In this document: positions 6,955-15,756 of the stretch, piece by piece
Position numbering within the stretch: the first letter of the stretch is position 1
Layout of the letters: each line of letters opens with the position of its first letter
Assembly (NCBI GenBank): GCA_019635315.1
Contig: JAHBZT010000004.1
Span: 558,001 to 622,000, forward strand
Length of the DNA: 64,000 nt
Origin: Rubrivivax sp.
Lineage (GTDB): Bacteria; Pseudomonadota; Gammaproteobacteria; Burkholderiales; Burkholderiaceae_C
Reading direction: 5' to 3'
Notes under the pieces: model-generated
Told to the model about the DNA's origin: nothing
Seen by the model: only the letters and a program-made list of their open reading frames with translations
The model's database searches: none
Translations under genes and position numbers: made by a program

Positions 6955-8079
6955 ATGAACGCTCCCGAAAACCTGCCGCTGCGCGACTTCAAGAACCACG
7001 ACCTGGTCGACGACATCGGCAAGCCCGGCGTGCGCGTCGAACGGCGGCCGGCGCGCCGTCCCGACGGCAGCGTGGTGCCGGGCCTGTACAACGCCTGGAT
7101 CTGGCTCGACAACCCCGGCCAGTACAACAGCTACACCACCGACATGGTCAAGGGCGTGATCCTGGCCATGCGCGCGGCCAGCAACGACCGCGCGGTGAAC
7201 TGCGTCGTCTTCACCGGCGTCGGCGACAAGGCCTTCTGCACTGGCGGCAACACCAAGGAGTACGCCGAGTACTACGCCGGCCAGCCGCAGGAGTACCGCC
7301 AGTACATGCGGCTGTTCAACGACATGGTCAGCGCCATCCTGGCCTGCGACAAGCCGGTCATCTGCCGCGTCAACGGCATGCGCATCGGCGGCGGGCAGGA
7401 GATCGGCATGGCCTGCGACTTCAGCGTCGCGCAGGACCTCGCGCGCTTCGGCCAGGCCGGGCCCAAGCATGGCTCGGCGCCGATCGGTGGCGCGACCGAC
7501 TTCCTGCCGGTGATCGTCGGCGCCGAGCGCGCGATGGCCGCCTGCGTGCTGTGCGAGCCCTTCAGCGCGCACAAGGCCTACCAGATGGGCGTGCTGACCG
7601 ACATCGTGCCGGCGCTCAAGGTCGATGGCCGCTTCGTCGCCAACCCGCTGGTCGAGACGCAGCGCCTGGTCGACGAGCACGGGCGCTTCTGCTATGGCGA
7701 AGCGAAGACCGGCGACGCGCTGGCCGAGGGCCGTGCGCTGATGAAGCGCGGCGTGGTCGACCTGTCGCTGCTGGACGCCCGGGTCGAGGAACTGTGCGCC
7801 AAGATCCTGCTGACCTTCCCCGACTGCACGACCAAGACGCTGGAGGAACTGCGCAAGCCCAAGCTCGAGGCCTGGAACCGCAACAAGGAGAATTCGCGCG
7901 CCTGGCTGGCGTTGAACATGATGACCGAGGCGCGCTCGGGCTTCACGGCGTTCAACGAGGGGCCCAAGGACGACCGCGAGGTCGACTTCGTGCTGCTGCG
8001 CCAGAAGCTGGCGTCCGGGCAGAGCTGGGTCGGTTCCCTGCACGACGAGATCCAGCCCGGGGCGGGGCACCATGGCTGA
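6955..8079 (+). CDS. oah: 6-oxocyclohex-1-ene-1-carbonyl-CoA hydrolase
   Basis: 374 aa, close to the roughly 375 aa of known Oah enzymes and longer than ordinary crotonases because of an N-terminal extension (FKNHDLVDDIGKPGVRVERR) and a long C-terminal helical part. The ring-hydrolase features FCTGGNTKEYAEYYAGQPQE, RVNGMRIGGGQEIGMACDF and FGQAGPKHGSAPIGGATDF are present. It adds water to the enone and opens the ring hydrolytically to 3-hydroxypimelyl-CoA. The start at 6955 follows an AAGGAGA ribosome site; an upstream in-frame extension lies inside had and was rejected. The end overlaps dch by eight bases. Assignment is strong. Confidence 0.92.
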   Translation: MNAPENLPLRDFKNHDLVDDIGKPGVRVERRPARRPDGSVVPGLYNAWIWLDNPGQYNSYTTDMVKGVILAMRAASNDRAVNCVVFTGVGDKAFCTGGNTKEYAEYYAGQPQEYRQYMRLFNDMVSAILACDKPVICRVNGMRIGGGQEIGMACDFSVAQDLARFGQAGPKHGSAPIGGATDFLPVIVGAERAMAACVLCEPFSAHKAYQMGVLTDIVPALKVDGRFVANPLVETQRLVDEHGRFCYGEAKTGDALAEGRALMKRGVVDLSLLDARVEELCAKILLTFPDCTTKTLEELRKPKLEAWNRNKENSRAWLALNMMTEARSGFTAFNEGPKDDREVDFVLLRQKLASGQSWVGSLHDEIQPGAGHHG

Positions 8080-8854
8080 GGCCGCGGCCGCGGGGCCGGT
8101 GAAGGCCTGGCTGGACCGCGACGGCGCGCTGCTGCGCCTTCGCCTGGCCCGGCCCAAGGCCAATATCTGCGACGCGGCGATGATCGCCGCGCTGCACGCG
8201 GCGCTGGACGAGTTCCGCGGCCGACCCGGCCTGCGCGGCGTGCTGCTCGATGCCGAGGGGCCGCACTTCAGCTTCGGCGCCAGCGTCGAGGAGCACCTGG
8301 CCGGGCGCTGCGCGGCGATGCTCGCCTCGCTGCACGCGCTGATCCTGGCGCTGGTGGACTATCCGGTGCCGATCCTGGTCGCCGTGCGCGGCCTGTGCCT
8401 GGGCGGCGGGCTGGAGATTGCGCTCGCCGGCGGGCCGATCTGGGCGCGCGCCGATGCCGCCTTCGGCCAGCCGGAGATCCGGCTCGGCGTCTTCGCGCCG
8501 GCGGCGAGCTGCCTGCTGCCCTGGCGCATCGGCGCTGTGGCCGCCGAGGACCTTCTGTGGTCGGGGCGCAGCGTGAGCGGCAGCGAGGCGCTGTCGCTGG
8601 GCCTGGTGCAGGCGCTGGCCGACGACCCCGAGGCAGCGGCGCTGGCGTACTTCGACGAGCACCTGGCGCCGCGCAGCGCCGCCGCGCTGGCCTGCGCGGT
8701 GGCCGCGGTGCGTGCGCCGCGCGTGGCCGAACTGCGCCGCCGCCTGGCCGAGGTCGAGCGCCTGTACCTGGACCGCCTGATGGCCACGCACGACGCCAAC
8801 GAAGGGCTAGCCGCCTTCCTGGCCAGGCGCGCACCGCAATGGGAGCACTGCTGA
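8072..8854 (+). CDS. dch: Cyclohexa-1,5-diene-1-carbonyl-CoA hydratase
   Basis: 260 aa crotonase-family protein of the size expected for Dch. Diagnostic stretches are RPKANICDAAMIAALHAAL, FSFGASVEEHL, GLCLGGGLEIAL and FGQPEIRLGVFAPAASCLLPWRIG. Dch hydrates the dienoyl-CoA made by benzoyl-CoA reductase to 6-hydroxycyclohex-1-ene-1-carbonyl-CoA, the substrate of Had. It overlaps oah by eight bases, and its stop codon shares a base with the bcrC start (TGATG), so translation is probably coupled across the pathway genes. The pair had/oah directly upstream strengthens the call. Confidence 0.9.
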   Translation: MAEAAAAGPVKAWLDRDGALLRLRLARPKANICDAAMIAALHAALDEFRGRPGLRGVLLDAEGPHFSFGASVEEHLAGRCAAMLASLHALILALVDYPVPILVAVRGLCLGGGLEIALAGGPIWARADAAFGQPEIRLGVFAPAASCLLPWRIGAVAAEDLLWSGRSVSGSEALSLGLVQALADDPEAAALAYFDEHLAPRSAAALACAVAAVRAPRVAELRRRLAEVERLYLDRLMATHDANEGLAAFLARRAPQWEHC

Positions 8855-10044
8855 TGGACACCCCCGCTGCCGACGGCCCCGAGGTGCTGCGCATCGTGCA
8901 GCGCTGCGAAGCGCTGTTCGAGGACCTGCACTTCAAGGCCGTCAAGGAGTGGAAGGCCGCCGCGCCCGGCCGCAAGGCCATCGGCTACATGCCGGTCTAC
9001 GTGCCGCGCGAGCTGATCCACGCCGCCGGCATGCTGCCGGTAGGCATCCTGGGCGGCGGCGACCAGATCGAGGTCATCCAGGGCGACGCCTACTACCAGA
9101 GCTACATCTGCCGCATCCCGCGCTCGACCATCGAACTCGGGCTGACCGGCCGCCTGGACTGCCTGGACGGCATGCTGTTCCCGAGCATCTGCGACGTCAT
9201 CCGCAACCTCTCGGGCATGTGGCAGATCCTGTTCAAGGACAAGTACGTGCGCTACGTGGACGTGCCGCAGAACTACGAGGACGAGATCGGTGGCCGCTTC
9301 TACCGGCAGGAGATGCAGCACATCCGCGACGACCTCGGCCGCCTGCGCGGCGCGCCCGTCACCGACGAAGAGCTGAATGCCTCGGTCGGGGTCTACAACG
9401 ACAACCGCGCCGCGATCCGCGACCTCTATGCCTACCGTGCCGCCAAGCCCTGGCAGGCGCCGACCTCCGAGGTCTACCTGCTGCTGCGCGCCGGCATGGT
9501 GCTGCCGGTGGAGGCGCACACGGCGCTGGTGCGCGACTACCTGGCCGCGGCCGAGAAGCTGGCGCGGCCCAGGCGCGACAACGCGCGCGTCGTCATCAAC
9601 GGCAGCTTCTGCGAGCAGCCGCCGCTGGCGCTGATCAAGTCCATCGAGATGGCCGGCTGCTACATCGTCGACGACGACTTCATCCTCGTCACGCGCTGGC
9701 TGCTCGACGACGTGCCGACCGACGGCGACCCGCTGGCCGAGCTGTCCAGGGCCTTCCTGCACCGCTCGGCGTCGACCGCCGCCAAGTACGACGCGAGGCG
9801 CGAGGACAAGGGCGTCTTCCTGATGAAGCAGGTCAAGACACGCGGCGCCGAAGGCGTGGTCTTCGCCGCGCCGTCGTTCTGCGACCCGGCGCTGCTGGAG
9901 CGGCCGATGCTGCAGGACGTGCTCAGCCGCCACGGCATCCCGCACACCGCCTTCAAGTATGCGGAGAACACCGGGCAGATGGCGCCCATCCGCGAGCAGG
10001 CGGGCACCTTCGCCGATTCGATCAAGCTCTGGAATGCGGCCTGA
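8854..10044 (+). CDS. bcrC: Benzoyl-CoA reductase subunit C
   Basis: 396 aa (about 44 kDa), one of the two subunits of the substrate-reducing half of class I ATP-dependent benzoyl-CoA reductase. Sequence typical of the BcrC/BadD family includes GYMPVYVPRELIHAAGMLPVG, YQSYICRIPRSTIELGL, DCLDGMLFPSICDVIRNLS and NGSFCEQPPLALIKSIE, with Cys residues that can hold a [4Fe-4S] cluster. ATG at 8854 (TGATG overlap with dch) was preferred over an in-frame ATG at 8839, which would overlap dch by 16 bases; either is possible. The four bcr genes in the order C-B-A-D with a ferredoxin reproduce the Thauera enzyme composition. Confidence 0.92.
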   Translation: MDTPAADGPEVLRIVQRCEALFEDLHFKAVKEWKAAAPGRKAIGYMPVYVPRELIHAAGMLPVGILGGGDQIEVIQGDAYYQSYICRIPRSTIELGLTGRLDCLDGMLFPSICDVIRNLSGMWQILFKDKYVRYVDVPQNYEDEIGGRFYRQEMQHIRDDLGRLRGAPVTDEELNASVGVYNDNRAAIRDLYAYRAAKPWQAPTSEVYLLLRAGMVLPVEAHTALVRDYLAAAEKLARPRRDNARVVINGSFCEQPPLALIKSIEMAGCYIVDDDFILVTRWLLDDVPTDGDPLAELSRAFLHRSASTAAKYDARREDKGVFLMKQVKTRGAEGVVFAAPSFCDPALLERPMLQDVLSRHGIPHTAFKYAENTGQMAPIREQAGTFADSIKLWNAA

Positions 10045-10063
10045 GGGCCGACGGGACGCCGCC

Positions 10064-11422
10064 ATGAATACCCCGATCGTGATGCCCACGCCCACCGGCT
10101 CCGCCAAACGCCCGCCTCCGGTGCAGAAGGAGGACGCGATGTGGTTGCAGAAGGAGCTGATCAACGCCAACTATGCCGACCTGGCGCGTGCGCATGGCCA
10201 GGGGCGCAAGGTGGCGGCCACCTTCGTGCCCGGCAACCTGAACGAGCTGCTGATGTGCTTCGACTTCGCGCGCAGCCTGCCGGAGACCAATGCGCTGCAG
10301 AACGGCATGCGCAAGAAGAGCGGCAAGATGATCATGGACGCCGAGCGCGAGGGCCAGAGCGAGGACGTCTGCACCTACGTCAAGGCCGACCTGGGCATGC
10401 TGCAGGCCGGCGAGGTCGGTCCCACCGGCGAGCCGATGCCGCGCCCGGACCTGCTGCTGCTGAGCTACACCGGCTGCTTCACCTTCATGAAGTGGTTCGA
10501 ACTGGTGCGCCACAAGTACGGCGGCGAGACCGTGATGCTGCACGTGCCCTACCAGGGCGAAGGGAAGATCGCGCCGAACATGCGCGACTATGTCGTCAGG
10601 CAGCTCAAGGAGACGGTGATCCCGGCGCTGGAGCGTGTCTCCGGCGTCAGGTTCGACATCGACCGCCTGCGCCAGTACATGCGCGAGTCGGTGAAGGCCG
10701 AGGAGGACCTGGTCGCGGTGCTGCAGTCGGCCAAGCACCGGCCGAGCCCGATCGACGGCTACTTCGGCGCGGTCTACTACATCGGGCCGATCTTCACCGC
10801 CTTCCGCGGCACGCCGGAGGCGACGCAGTACTACCGCACGCTGCGCGCCGAGATCGACGAGCGCGTGCGCCTGGGCAAGGGCCCGGTGACGCCCGACGGC
10901 GACATGGGCGAGGAGAAATACCGCCTGGTCGTCGAGGGCCCGCCCAACTGGACCAGCTTCCGCGACTTCTGGCGGATGTTCTACGAGGAGGGCGCGGTGG
11001 TCGTCAGCTCCACCTACGCCAAGGTCGGCGGGCTGTACGACTTCGGCTTCCGCCACGACCCGGAGCACCCGCTGGAGTCGCTGGCCGAATACTGCCTGGG
11101 CTGCTACACCAACCTGAACCTGCCGTCGCGCATCGACATGATCTGCCGCTACATCGACGAGTACCAGGCCGACGGGCTGCTGATCAATTCGATCAAGAGC
11201 TGCAACAGCTTCTCGGCCGGCCAGCTGCTGATGCTGCGCGAGGTCGAGCGGCGCACCGGCAAGCCGGCCGCCTTCATCGAGACCGACCTCGTCGACCCGC
11301 GCTATTTCTCGGCGGCCAACGTGAAGAACCGGCTGGAGAGCTATTTCCAGATGATCCGGCAGAAGCGTCTGGCGCATGCCGACGCGCCGGCGCCCTTCGT
11401 GCCCATCACGCCGGCTCATTGA
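10064..11422 (+). CDS. bcrB: Benzoyl-CoA reductase subunit B
   Basis: 452 aa. It is the second subunit of the ring-reducing module; [69 protein letters not shown] and [17 protein letters not shown] are BcrB/BadE hallmarks. Cys residues in the last three fit cluster binding. Two starts compete. ATG 10064 gives the N-terminal tail seen in relatives. ATG 10139 (427 aa) is preceded by a strong AAGGAGG seven bases upstream and begins right before the conserved QKELINANY region. I report the longer form without certainty. It lies 19 bp after bcrC and 17 bp before bcrA. Confidence 0.9.
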   Translation: MNTPIVMPTPTGSAKRPPPVQKEDAMWLQKELINANYADLARAHGQGRKVAATFVPGNLNELLMCFDFARSLPETNALQNGMRKKSGKMIMDAEREGQSEDVCTYVKADLGMLQAGEVGPTGEPMPRPDLLLLSYTGCFTFMKWFELVRHKYGGETVMLHVPYQGEGKIAPNMRDYVVRQLKETVIPALERVSGVRFDIDRLRQYMRESVKAEEDLVAVLQSAKHRPSPIDGYFGAVYYIGPIFTAFRGTPEATQYYRTLRAEIDERVRLGKGPVTPDGDMGEEKYRLVVEGPPNWTSFRDFWRMFYEEGAVVVSSTYAKVGGLYDFGFRHDPEHPLESLAEYCLGCYTNLNLPSRIDMICRYIDEYQADGLLINSIKSCNSFSAGQLLMLREVERRTGKPAAFIETDLVDPRYFSAANVKNRLESYFQMIRQKRLAHADAPAPFVPITPAH

Positions 11423-11439
11423 GCGCAGGAGGACGCACC

Positions 11440-12780
11440 ATGCGCTGCTTCATCGGCATCGATCTCGGCTCGACGACGACCAAGGCGGTCGTGCTCGACG
11501 AGGACCGCCACGTGATCGGCCGCGGCATCACGAATTCGCGCTCGAACTACGACACCGCGGCCGCGGTGGCGCGCACCGAGGCGATGATCGACGGCCGCTT
11601 CCACCTGTTCCGGCGTGCGCTGGACGTGAGCAACGCGCTGAACGGCGACCTCGACGCCTTCATCGGCCAGCTCGAGCGCGACTTCCGCGCCGAGCAGTAT
11701 CTGGAGCAGCTCGTCGACCTGGAGCAGACCTGCCGGCGCAGCCTGGAGACCGCGCACTTCGGCGGCGACAGCGGCGTCGTGCGCGACGCGCTGGACGAGA
11801 CCTTCCGCCGCGTCACCGCCGAGGCGCCGGCGCTGTTCGCGCCCGGGGCGCGGCGCAAGAGCGACTTCTTCCGGGACATCGCCGGCAGCCAGTATCTGGC
11901 CGTCGGCGAGGAGGTGGCCAGGGAACTGGGTACGCGCTACGACCACCTGCTCAACCTGTTCGACCGCTCGATCATCGAGGTCGAGAACCGCGTCTACGCC
12001 GACTCCGTGCGCCGCCACCTGCTGGCGGCGCTGGAGCGCAGCTTCGCCGCGCTGCCGCAGACGCAGGCACGCCGTGCGCAGGTCGAAGCGCCGATCAAGG
12101 GCGTGTTGGATACCGAGATGGAGGAGACCTATACGGTCGGCACCGGCTACGGGCGTGCGCGGCTGCCGTTTTCCAAGGAGCACATCCGCAGCGAGATCCT
12201 GTGCCATGGCCTGGGCGCGCATGTCATGTACCCGGGCACCGCGACCGTGCTGGACATCGGCGGCCAGGACACCAAGGCGATCCAGGTCGACCCCGCCGGC
12301 ATCGTCGAGAGCTTCCAGATGAACGACCGCTGTGCCGCCGGCTGCGGGCGCTACCTGGGCTACATCGCCGACGAGATGAACATGGGTCTGCACGAACTGG
12401 GCCCGCTGGCGATGAAGTCGACCAAGGCGGTGCGCATCAACAGCACCTGCACGGTCTTCGCCGGCGCCGAGCTGCGCGACCGCCTGGCGCTGGGCGACCG
12501 GCGCGAGGACATCATGGCCGGGCTGCACCGCGCCATCATCCTGCGCGCGATGTCCATCCTGGCGCGCTCGGGCGGCATCCGCGACGAATTCACCTTCACC
12601 GGCGGCGTGGCCAAGAACGAGGCCGCGGTCAAGGCGCTGAAGGAACTGGTCGAGGAGAACTACGGCCGCCTGACACTGAATATCGACCCTGACTCGATCT
12701 ATACCGGCGCGCTGGGCGGTGCCACCTTCGCCTGGCGTGCGGTGGTCGAGGAAGGGCGCAGCGCCGAGGCGCGAACCTGA
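11440..12780 (+). CDS. bcrA: Benzoyl-CoA reductase subunit A (ATPase/electron activation)
   Basis: 446 aa member of the ASKHA acetate kinase/hexokinase fold. The N-terminal phosphate loop [17 protein letters not shown], the second nucleotide motif [15 protein letters not shown] and [16 protein letters not shown] are clear. C298 in NDRCAAGCG and C337 in NSTCTVFA are the expected ligands of the [4Fe-4S] cluster bridging BcrA and BcrD. The A/D module couples hydrolysis of two ATP per electron pair to ring reduction. A central insertion (about residues 45-260) distinguishes BcrA from BcrD. The start follows GCAGGAGGA. This ATP-dependent enzyme is typical of facultative rather than obligate anaerobes. 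Confidence 0.93.
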   Translation: MRCFIGIDLGSTTTKAVVLDEDRHVIGRGITNSRSNYDTAAAVARTEAMIDGRFHLFRRALDVSNALNGDLDAFIGQLERDFRAEQYLEQLVDLEQTCRRSLETAHFGGDSGVVRDALDETFRRVTAEAPALFAPGARRKSDFFRDIAGSQYLAVGEEVARELGTRYDHLLNLFDRSIIEVENRVYADSVRRHLLAALERSFAALPQTQARRAQVEAPIKGVLDTEMEETYTVGTGYGRARLPFSKEHIRSEILCHGLGAHVMYPGTATVLDIGGQDTKAIQVDPAGIVESFQMNDRCAAGCGRYLGYIADEMNMGLHELGPLAMKSTKAVRINSTCTVFAGAELRDRLALGDRREDIMAGLHRAIILRAMSILARSGGIRDEFTFTGGVAKNEAAVKALKELVEENYGRLTLNIDPDSIYTGALGGATFAWRAVVEEGRSAEART

Positions 12781-12794
12781 ACGGAGCCGCGACC

Positions 12795-13637
12795 ATGATC
12801 CACACCACAGGCATCGACATCGGCTCCGGCGCCGTCAAGACCGTGCTGTTCGCGAGCGAAGACGACGGTTCGCGCCCGCGCTGGCTGGCCCGCCGCTGCG
12901 AGCGCATCCGTCGCCGCGACCCGATGACGCTGGCGCAGGAGGGCTTCGACGGCGTGCTGGCCGACGCCGGGCTGGCCCGCGACGACATCGCCTACATCGC
13001 CACCACCGGCGAAGGCGAGAACGTGCGCTTCGCCACCGGCCACTTCTACTCGATGACCACGCATGCCCGCGGCGGCGTCTTCCTAGACCCCGAGGCGCGC
13101 GCAGTGGTCGACATCGGCGCGCTCAACGGTCGCGCCATCGCGGTCGACGAGCGCGGCAAGGTGCTCAGCTACAAGATGACCAGCCAGTGCGCGTCGGGCT
13201 CCGGGCAGTTCCTGGAGAACATCGCGCGCTATCTGGGCGTGGCGGTGGAGGAGATCGGCCCGCTGTCGCAGACCTCGACCGAACCGGAGAAGGTCAGCTC
13301 GATCTGCGCCGTGCTGGCCGAGACCGATGTCATCAACATGGTCAGCCGCGGCATCGCCACGCCCGACATCCTGAAGGGCATCCACCTGTCGATGGCCTCG
13401 CGCATCGTCAAGCTGTTGAAGGTCACCGGCGTCAAGGGCGGCGTCGCGCTGCTGACCGGCGGCCTGGCGCTGGACAGCGGGCTGCTGGCCGCGATCCAGG
13501 AGGAGATGGTCAACGAGAAGGTGCAGGTCCGGGCGCGCTCGCATCTCGACTCGATCTACGCCGGCGCGATCGGCGCCGCGTTGTGGGGCGCCTTCCGCCA
13601 CGCCCGGCTGGCCGAGCTCGAGACGACCACCGCCTGA
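12795..13637 (+). CDS. bcrD: Benzoyl-CoA reductase subunit D (ATPase/electron activation)
   Basis: 280 aa, the short ASKHA partner of BcrA. Visible are GIDIGSGAVKTVLFASE at the N-terminus, ATTGEGENVRFATGHFYSMT, VVDIGALNGRAIAVDE, and GGVALLTGGLALDSGLL. C132 in SQCASGSGQFLENIARY and C171 in SSICAVLAETDVI match the cluster-binding cysteines of the activator family. It starts 14 bp after bcrA and is followed after 19 bp by the ferredoxin gene, completing the CBAD set. Family and complex are firmly supported. Confidence 0.93.
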   Translation: MIHTTGIDIGSGAVKTVLFASEDDGSRPRWLARRCERIRRRDPMTLAQEGFDGVLADAGLARDDIAYIATTGEGENVRFATGHFYSMTTHARGGVFLDPEARAVVDIGALNGRAIAVDERGKVLSYKMTSQCASGSGQFLENIARYLGVAVEEIGPLSQTSTEPEKVSSICAVLAETDVINMVSRGIATPDILKGIHLSMASRIVKLLKVTGVKGGVALLTGGLALDSGLLAAIQEEMVNEKVQVRARSHLDSIYAGAIGAALWGAFRHARLAELETTTA

Positions 13638-13656
13638 CATTCCGAGGAGACACCAG

Positions 13657-13899
13657 ATGGCCCTGCTGATCAACGCCGACTGCACCGCCTGCGACGCCTG
13701 CAAGCCGGTGTGCCCGAACGAGGCGATCGCGGTCGGCGACCCGATCTATCTCATCGACCCGCTGCGCTGCACCGAATGCGTGGGCGCCGAGGACGAGCCG
13801 CAGTGCAAGCTCGTGTGCCCGTCCGACTGCATCGTGCAGCACCCGGACTTCGTCGAGTCGCCCGAGGAACTGCAGGCCAAGTACGAGAGCCTGCACTGA
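13657..13899 (+). CDS. fdx: 2[4Fe-4S] ferredoxin of the benzoyl-CoA reductase system
   Basis: 80 aa. First cluster motif: C9-x2-C12-x2-C15-x3-C19. Second: C38-x2-C41-x8-C50-x3-C54, with a further Cys at 58. The eight-residue loop between the second and third Cys and the C-terminal extension (SPEELQAKYESLH) mark the Chromatium/Thauera-type low-potential ferredoxin, which carries electrons from KorAB to benzoyl-CoA reductase. It is the last gene of the operon, preceded by a GAGGAGA ribosome site and followed by a hairpin shared with the convergent acyl-CoA dehydrogenase gene. Confidence 0.93.
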   Translation: MALLINADCTACDACKPVCPNEAIAVGDPIYLIDPLRCTECVGAEDEPQCKLVCPSDCIVQHPDFVESPEELQAKYESLH

Positions 13900-13911
13900 A
13901 GCCGGGTCCGC

Positions 13912-13941
13912 GCGCGGTCGGCAGGCCGGGGCGGACCGCGC
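13912..13941. terminator. Hairpin between convergent fdx and acyl-CoA dehydrogenase genes
   Basis: Perfect 8-bp arms GCGCGGTC/GACCGCGC around a 14-base loop lie in the 43 bp between two convergent stop codons. There is no T-tract, as is common in GC-rich genomes, so it may be a bidirectional or Rho-assisted terminator. Confidence 0.45.
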
Positions 13942-13942
13942 T

Positions 13943-15622
13943 TCAGGCCCGACCTGACGCGCGCGCCACGATCGCCGCCGCATCGACACCACGCGGCAGC
14001 GCGCCGTACTGGTGCTGGCCGGTGGCGGCCAGGCGCGATGCGCAGAAGGCGTCGGCCACTGCCGCCGGGGCATGCTGCACCAGCAGCGCGGCCTGCATCG
14101 CCAGCGCCATGCGGTCGACCAGGTTGCGGGCACGGAACTCCAGCTCGCCGGCGTCCGACAGCTCACCCTGCAGCGCGGCCACGTAGCGGTCCAGCGCGGT
14201 GTTGCCGCCACGCGCGCGGCCGAGTTCGGCGGTGAAGGCCTCGACGACCTCGGGCGAGCGGTGCATCGCGCGCAGCACGTCCAGGCACTGCACGTTGCCG
14301 CTGCCTTCCCAGATCGCATTGACCGGCGACTCGCGCAGCAGGCGCGGGAACGGGCTGTCCTCCATCACGCCGCTGCCGCCTATGCACTCCATCGCCTCGG
14401 CCGCATGCGCCGGCGCGCGCTTGCAGATCCAGTACTTGCCCACCGCGGTGAGCAGCCGTACGAGTGCGTCCTCGTGCGCATCGGCGCGCCGGTCCAGTGC
14501 ACGCGCCACGCGCATCGCCAGCACCAGCGAGGCCTCGCTCTCCAGCGCCAGGTCGGCCAGCACGTTGCCCATCAAGGGCTGCTCGACCAGCCGGCGGCCG
14601 AAGGCCGAGCGCAGGCCGCAGTGGTGCAGCGCCTGCGCCGCGGCGGCGCGCTGGCCGGCGGCGGAGCCGACCATGCAGTCGAAGCGCGTCATCGCGACCA
14701 TCTCGATGATGGTGCGCACGCCGCGACCTTCGGCGCCCACCATCCAGGCCAGCGCACCCCGGAGCTCGGTCTCGCCGGAGGCGTTGGACACGTTGCCCAT
14801 CTTGCGCTTCAGGCGCACGATCTGCATCGGATTCTTGCGGCCGTCGGGCCGCCAGCGCGGCAGCAGGAAGCACGACAGGCCGCCCGGCGCCTGCGCCAGC
14901 ACGAGGAAGGCGTCGCACATCGGCGCGCTGACGAAGTATTTGTGGCCGACCAGTTCGTAGGCCTGGCCCGGCCCCTCGGCGCCCAGCGGGTGGGCTCGCG
15001 TGCTGTTGGCGCGCACGTCGGAGCCGCCCTGCTTCTCGGTCATCGCCATGCCGATGGTCAGGCCGGCCTTCTGCGCATCGGGCACGTTGCGCGGGTCGTA
15101 GCTGCGCGCGGTGATCCGGGGCTCCCACAGCCGGGCCAGTTCGGGCGTCGTGCGCAGCGCCGGCACGGCGGCGAAGGTCATCGTCACCGGGCAGCCGTGG
15201 CCGGCCTCGACCTGGGTCTGCAGGTATTCGTGCGCGGCGCGCGCGACATGCGCGCCGGGCCCGGGGTCGGTCCAGGGCGACGAGTGCAGGCCATGCTCGA
15301 TCGCGCTGTGCATCAGCCGGTGGTAGGCGGGGTGGTAGCGCACGAGGTCGATGCGGCGACCGAAGCGGTCGTGCGTGTCGAGTTCCGGCGGATGATGGTT
15401 GGCGAGTACGCCGAGTTCGCGGTACTCTGCGCTGCCGGTCAGCGCGCCGAAACCCGTCAGCGCCTCGTGGGCCCAGCCGGCGCCTTCGCGCCGCACGGCC
15501 TCCTGCAGCGCCTGGTCCTCCAGGTAGGCATTGAAGTCGGCGCGCTCGCGACCGACGTTGAAGACCTCGTGCGTGTCGGCTGGATATCCGGCGGCGTGGA
15601 CCGTGGGGTCGGGGGCATTCAT
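13943..15622 (-). CDS. AidB-family acyl-CoA dehydrogenase
   Basis: 559 aa, longer than ordinary acyl-CoA dehydrogenases (about 380) and equal to the AidB/DNA-alkylation-response group. Features include AEAMECIGGSGVMEDSPFPRLLRESPVNAIWEGSGNVQCLDVLRAM (quoted in parts: IGGSGVMED and IWEGSGNVQ) near the C-terminus, and the flavin/substrate region MAMTEKQGGSDVRANST. In E. coli AidB binds DNA and is made under alkylation or anaerobic stress; its acyl-CoA activity is weak. The start ATG at 15622 follows a GGAG-containing leader. It is convergent with fdx and does not resemble AliB-type cyclohexanecarboxyl-CoA dehydrogenase closely enough to be assigned to the ring pathway. Confidence 0.8.
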   Translation of the reverse strand: MNAPDPTVHAAGYPADTHEVFNVGRERADFNAYLEDQALQEAVRREGAGWAHEALTGFGALTGSAEYRELGVLANHHPPELDTHDRFGRRIDLVRYHPAYHRLMHSAIEHGLHSSPWTDPGPGAHVARAAHEYLQTQVEAGHGCPVTMTFAAVPALRTTPELARLWEPRITARSYDPRNVPDAQKAGLTIGMAMTEKQGGSDVRANSTRAHPLGAEGPGQAYELVGHKYFVSAPMCDAFLVLAQAPGGLSCFLLPRWRPDGRKNPMQIVRLKRKMGNVSNASGETELRGALAWMVGAEGRGVRTIIEMVAMTRFDCMVGSAAGQRAAAAQALHHCGLRSAFGRRLVEQPLMGNVLADLALESEASLVLAMRVARALDRRADAHEDALVRLLTAVGKYWICKRAPAHAAEAMECIGGSGVMEDSPFPRLLRESPVNAIWEGSGNVQCLDVLRAMHRSPEVVEAFTAELGRARGGNTALDRYVAALQGELSDAGELEFRARNLVDRMALAMQAALLVQHAPAAVADAFCASRLAATGQHQYGALPRGVDAAAIVARASGRA

Positions 15623-15719
15623 CGCGGGGCTCCTGGACGAGCCGCGCACGAAACGCCGCGCGGCAAGGGTCAATGTGCCGCCGCCGGCAGTGCGCGCCTT
15701 GCGCATGGTCAAGCTTTGC

Positions 15720-15741
15720 GCAGGCGCGCGATCGCGCCTGC
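15720..15741 (-). terminator. Hairpin downstream of the NnrS-like gene
   Basis: Perfect 9-bp arms GCAGGCGCG/CGCGCCTGC with a CGAT loop lie 15 bp beyond the stop of the membrane protein gene. No T-run follows. It would end the long minus-strand array before the separate acyl-CoA dehydrogenase gene. Confidence 0.45.
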
Positions 15742-15756
15742 ACGACCGACGTGCCG

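Noticed and set aside
8839-8853. Earlier ATG for bcrC at 8839
   Set aside because: It adds only five residues, overlaps dch by 16 bases, and the TGATG at 8852-8856 fits the coupled starts of this operon better.
13943-15622. The acyl-CoA dehydrogenase as AliB of the cyclohexanecarboxylate route
   Set aside because: Length of 559 residues and its motifs place it in the AidB group rather than the roughly 380-residue AliB type.
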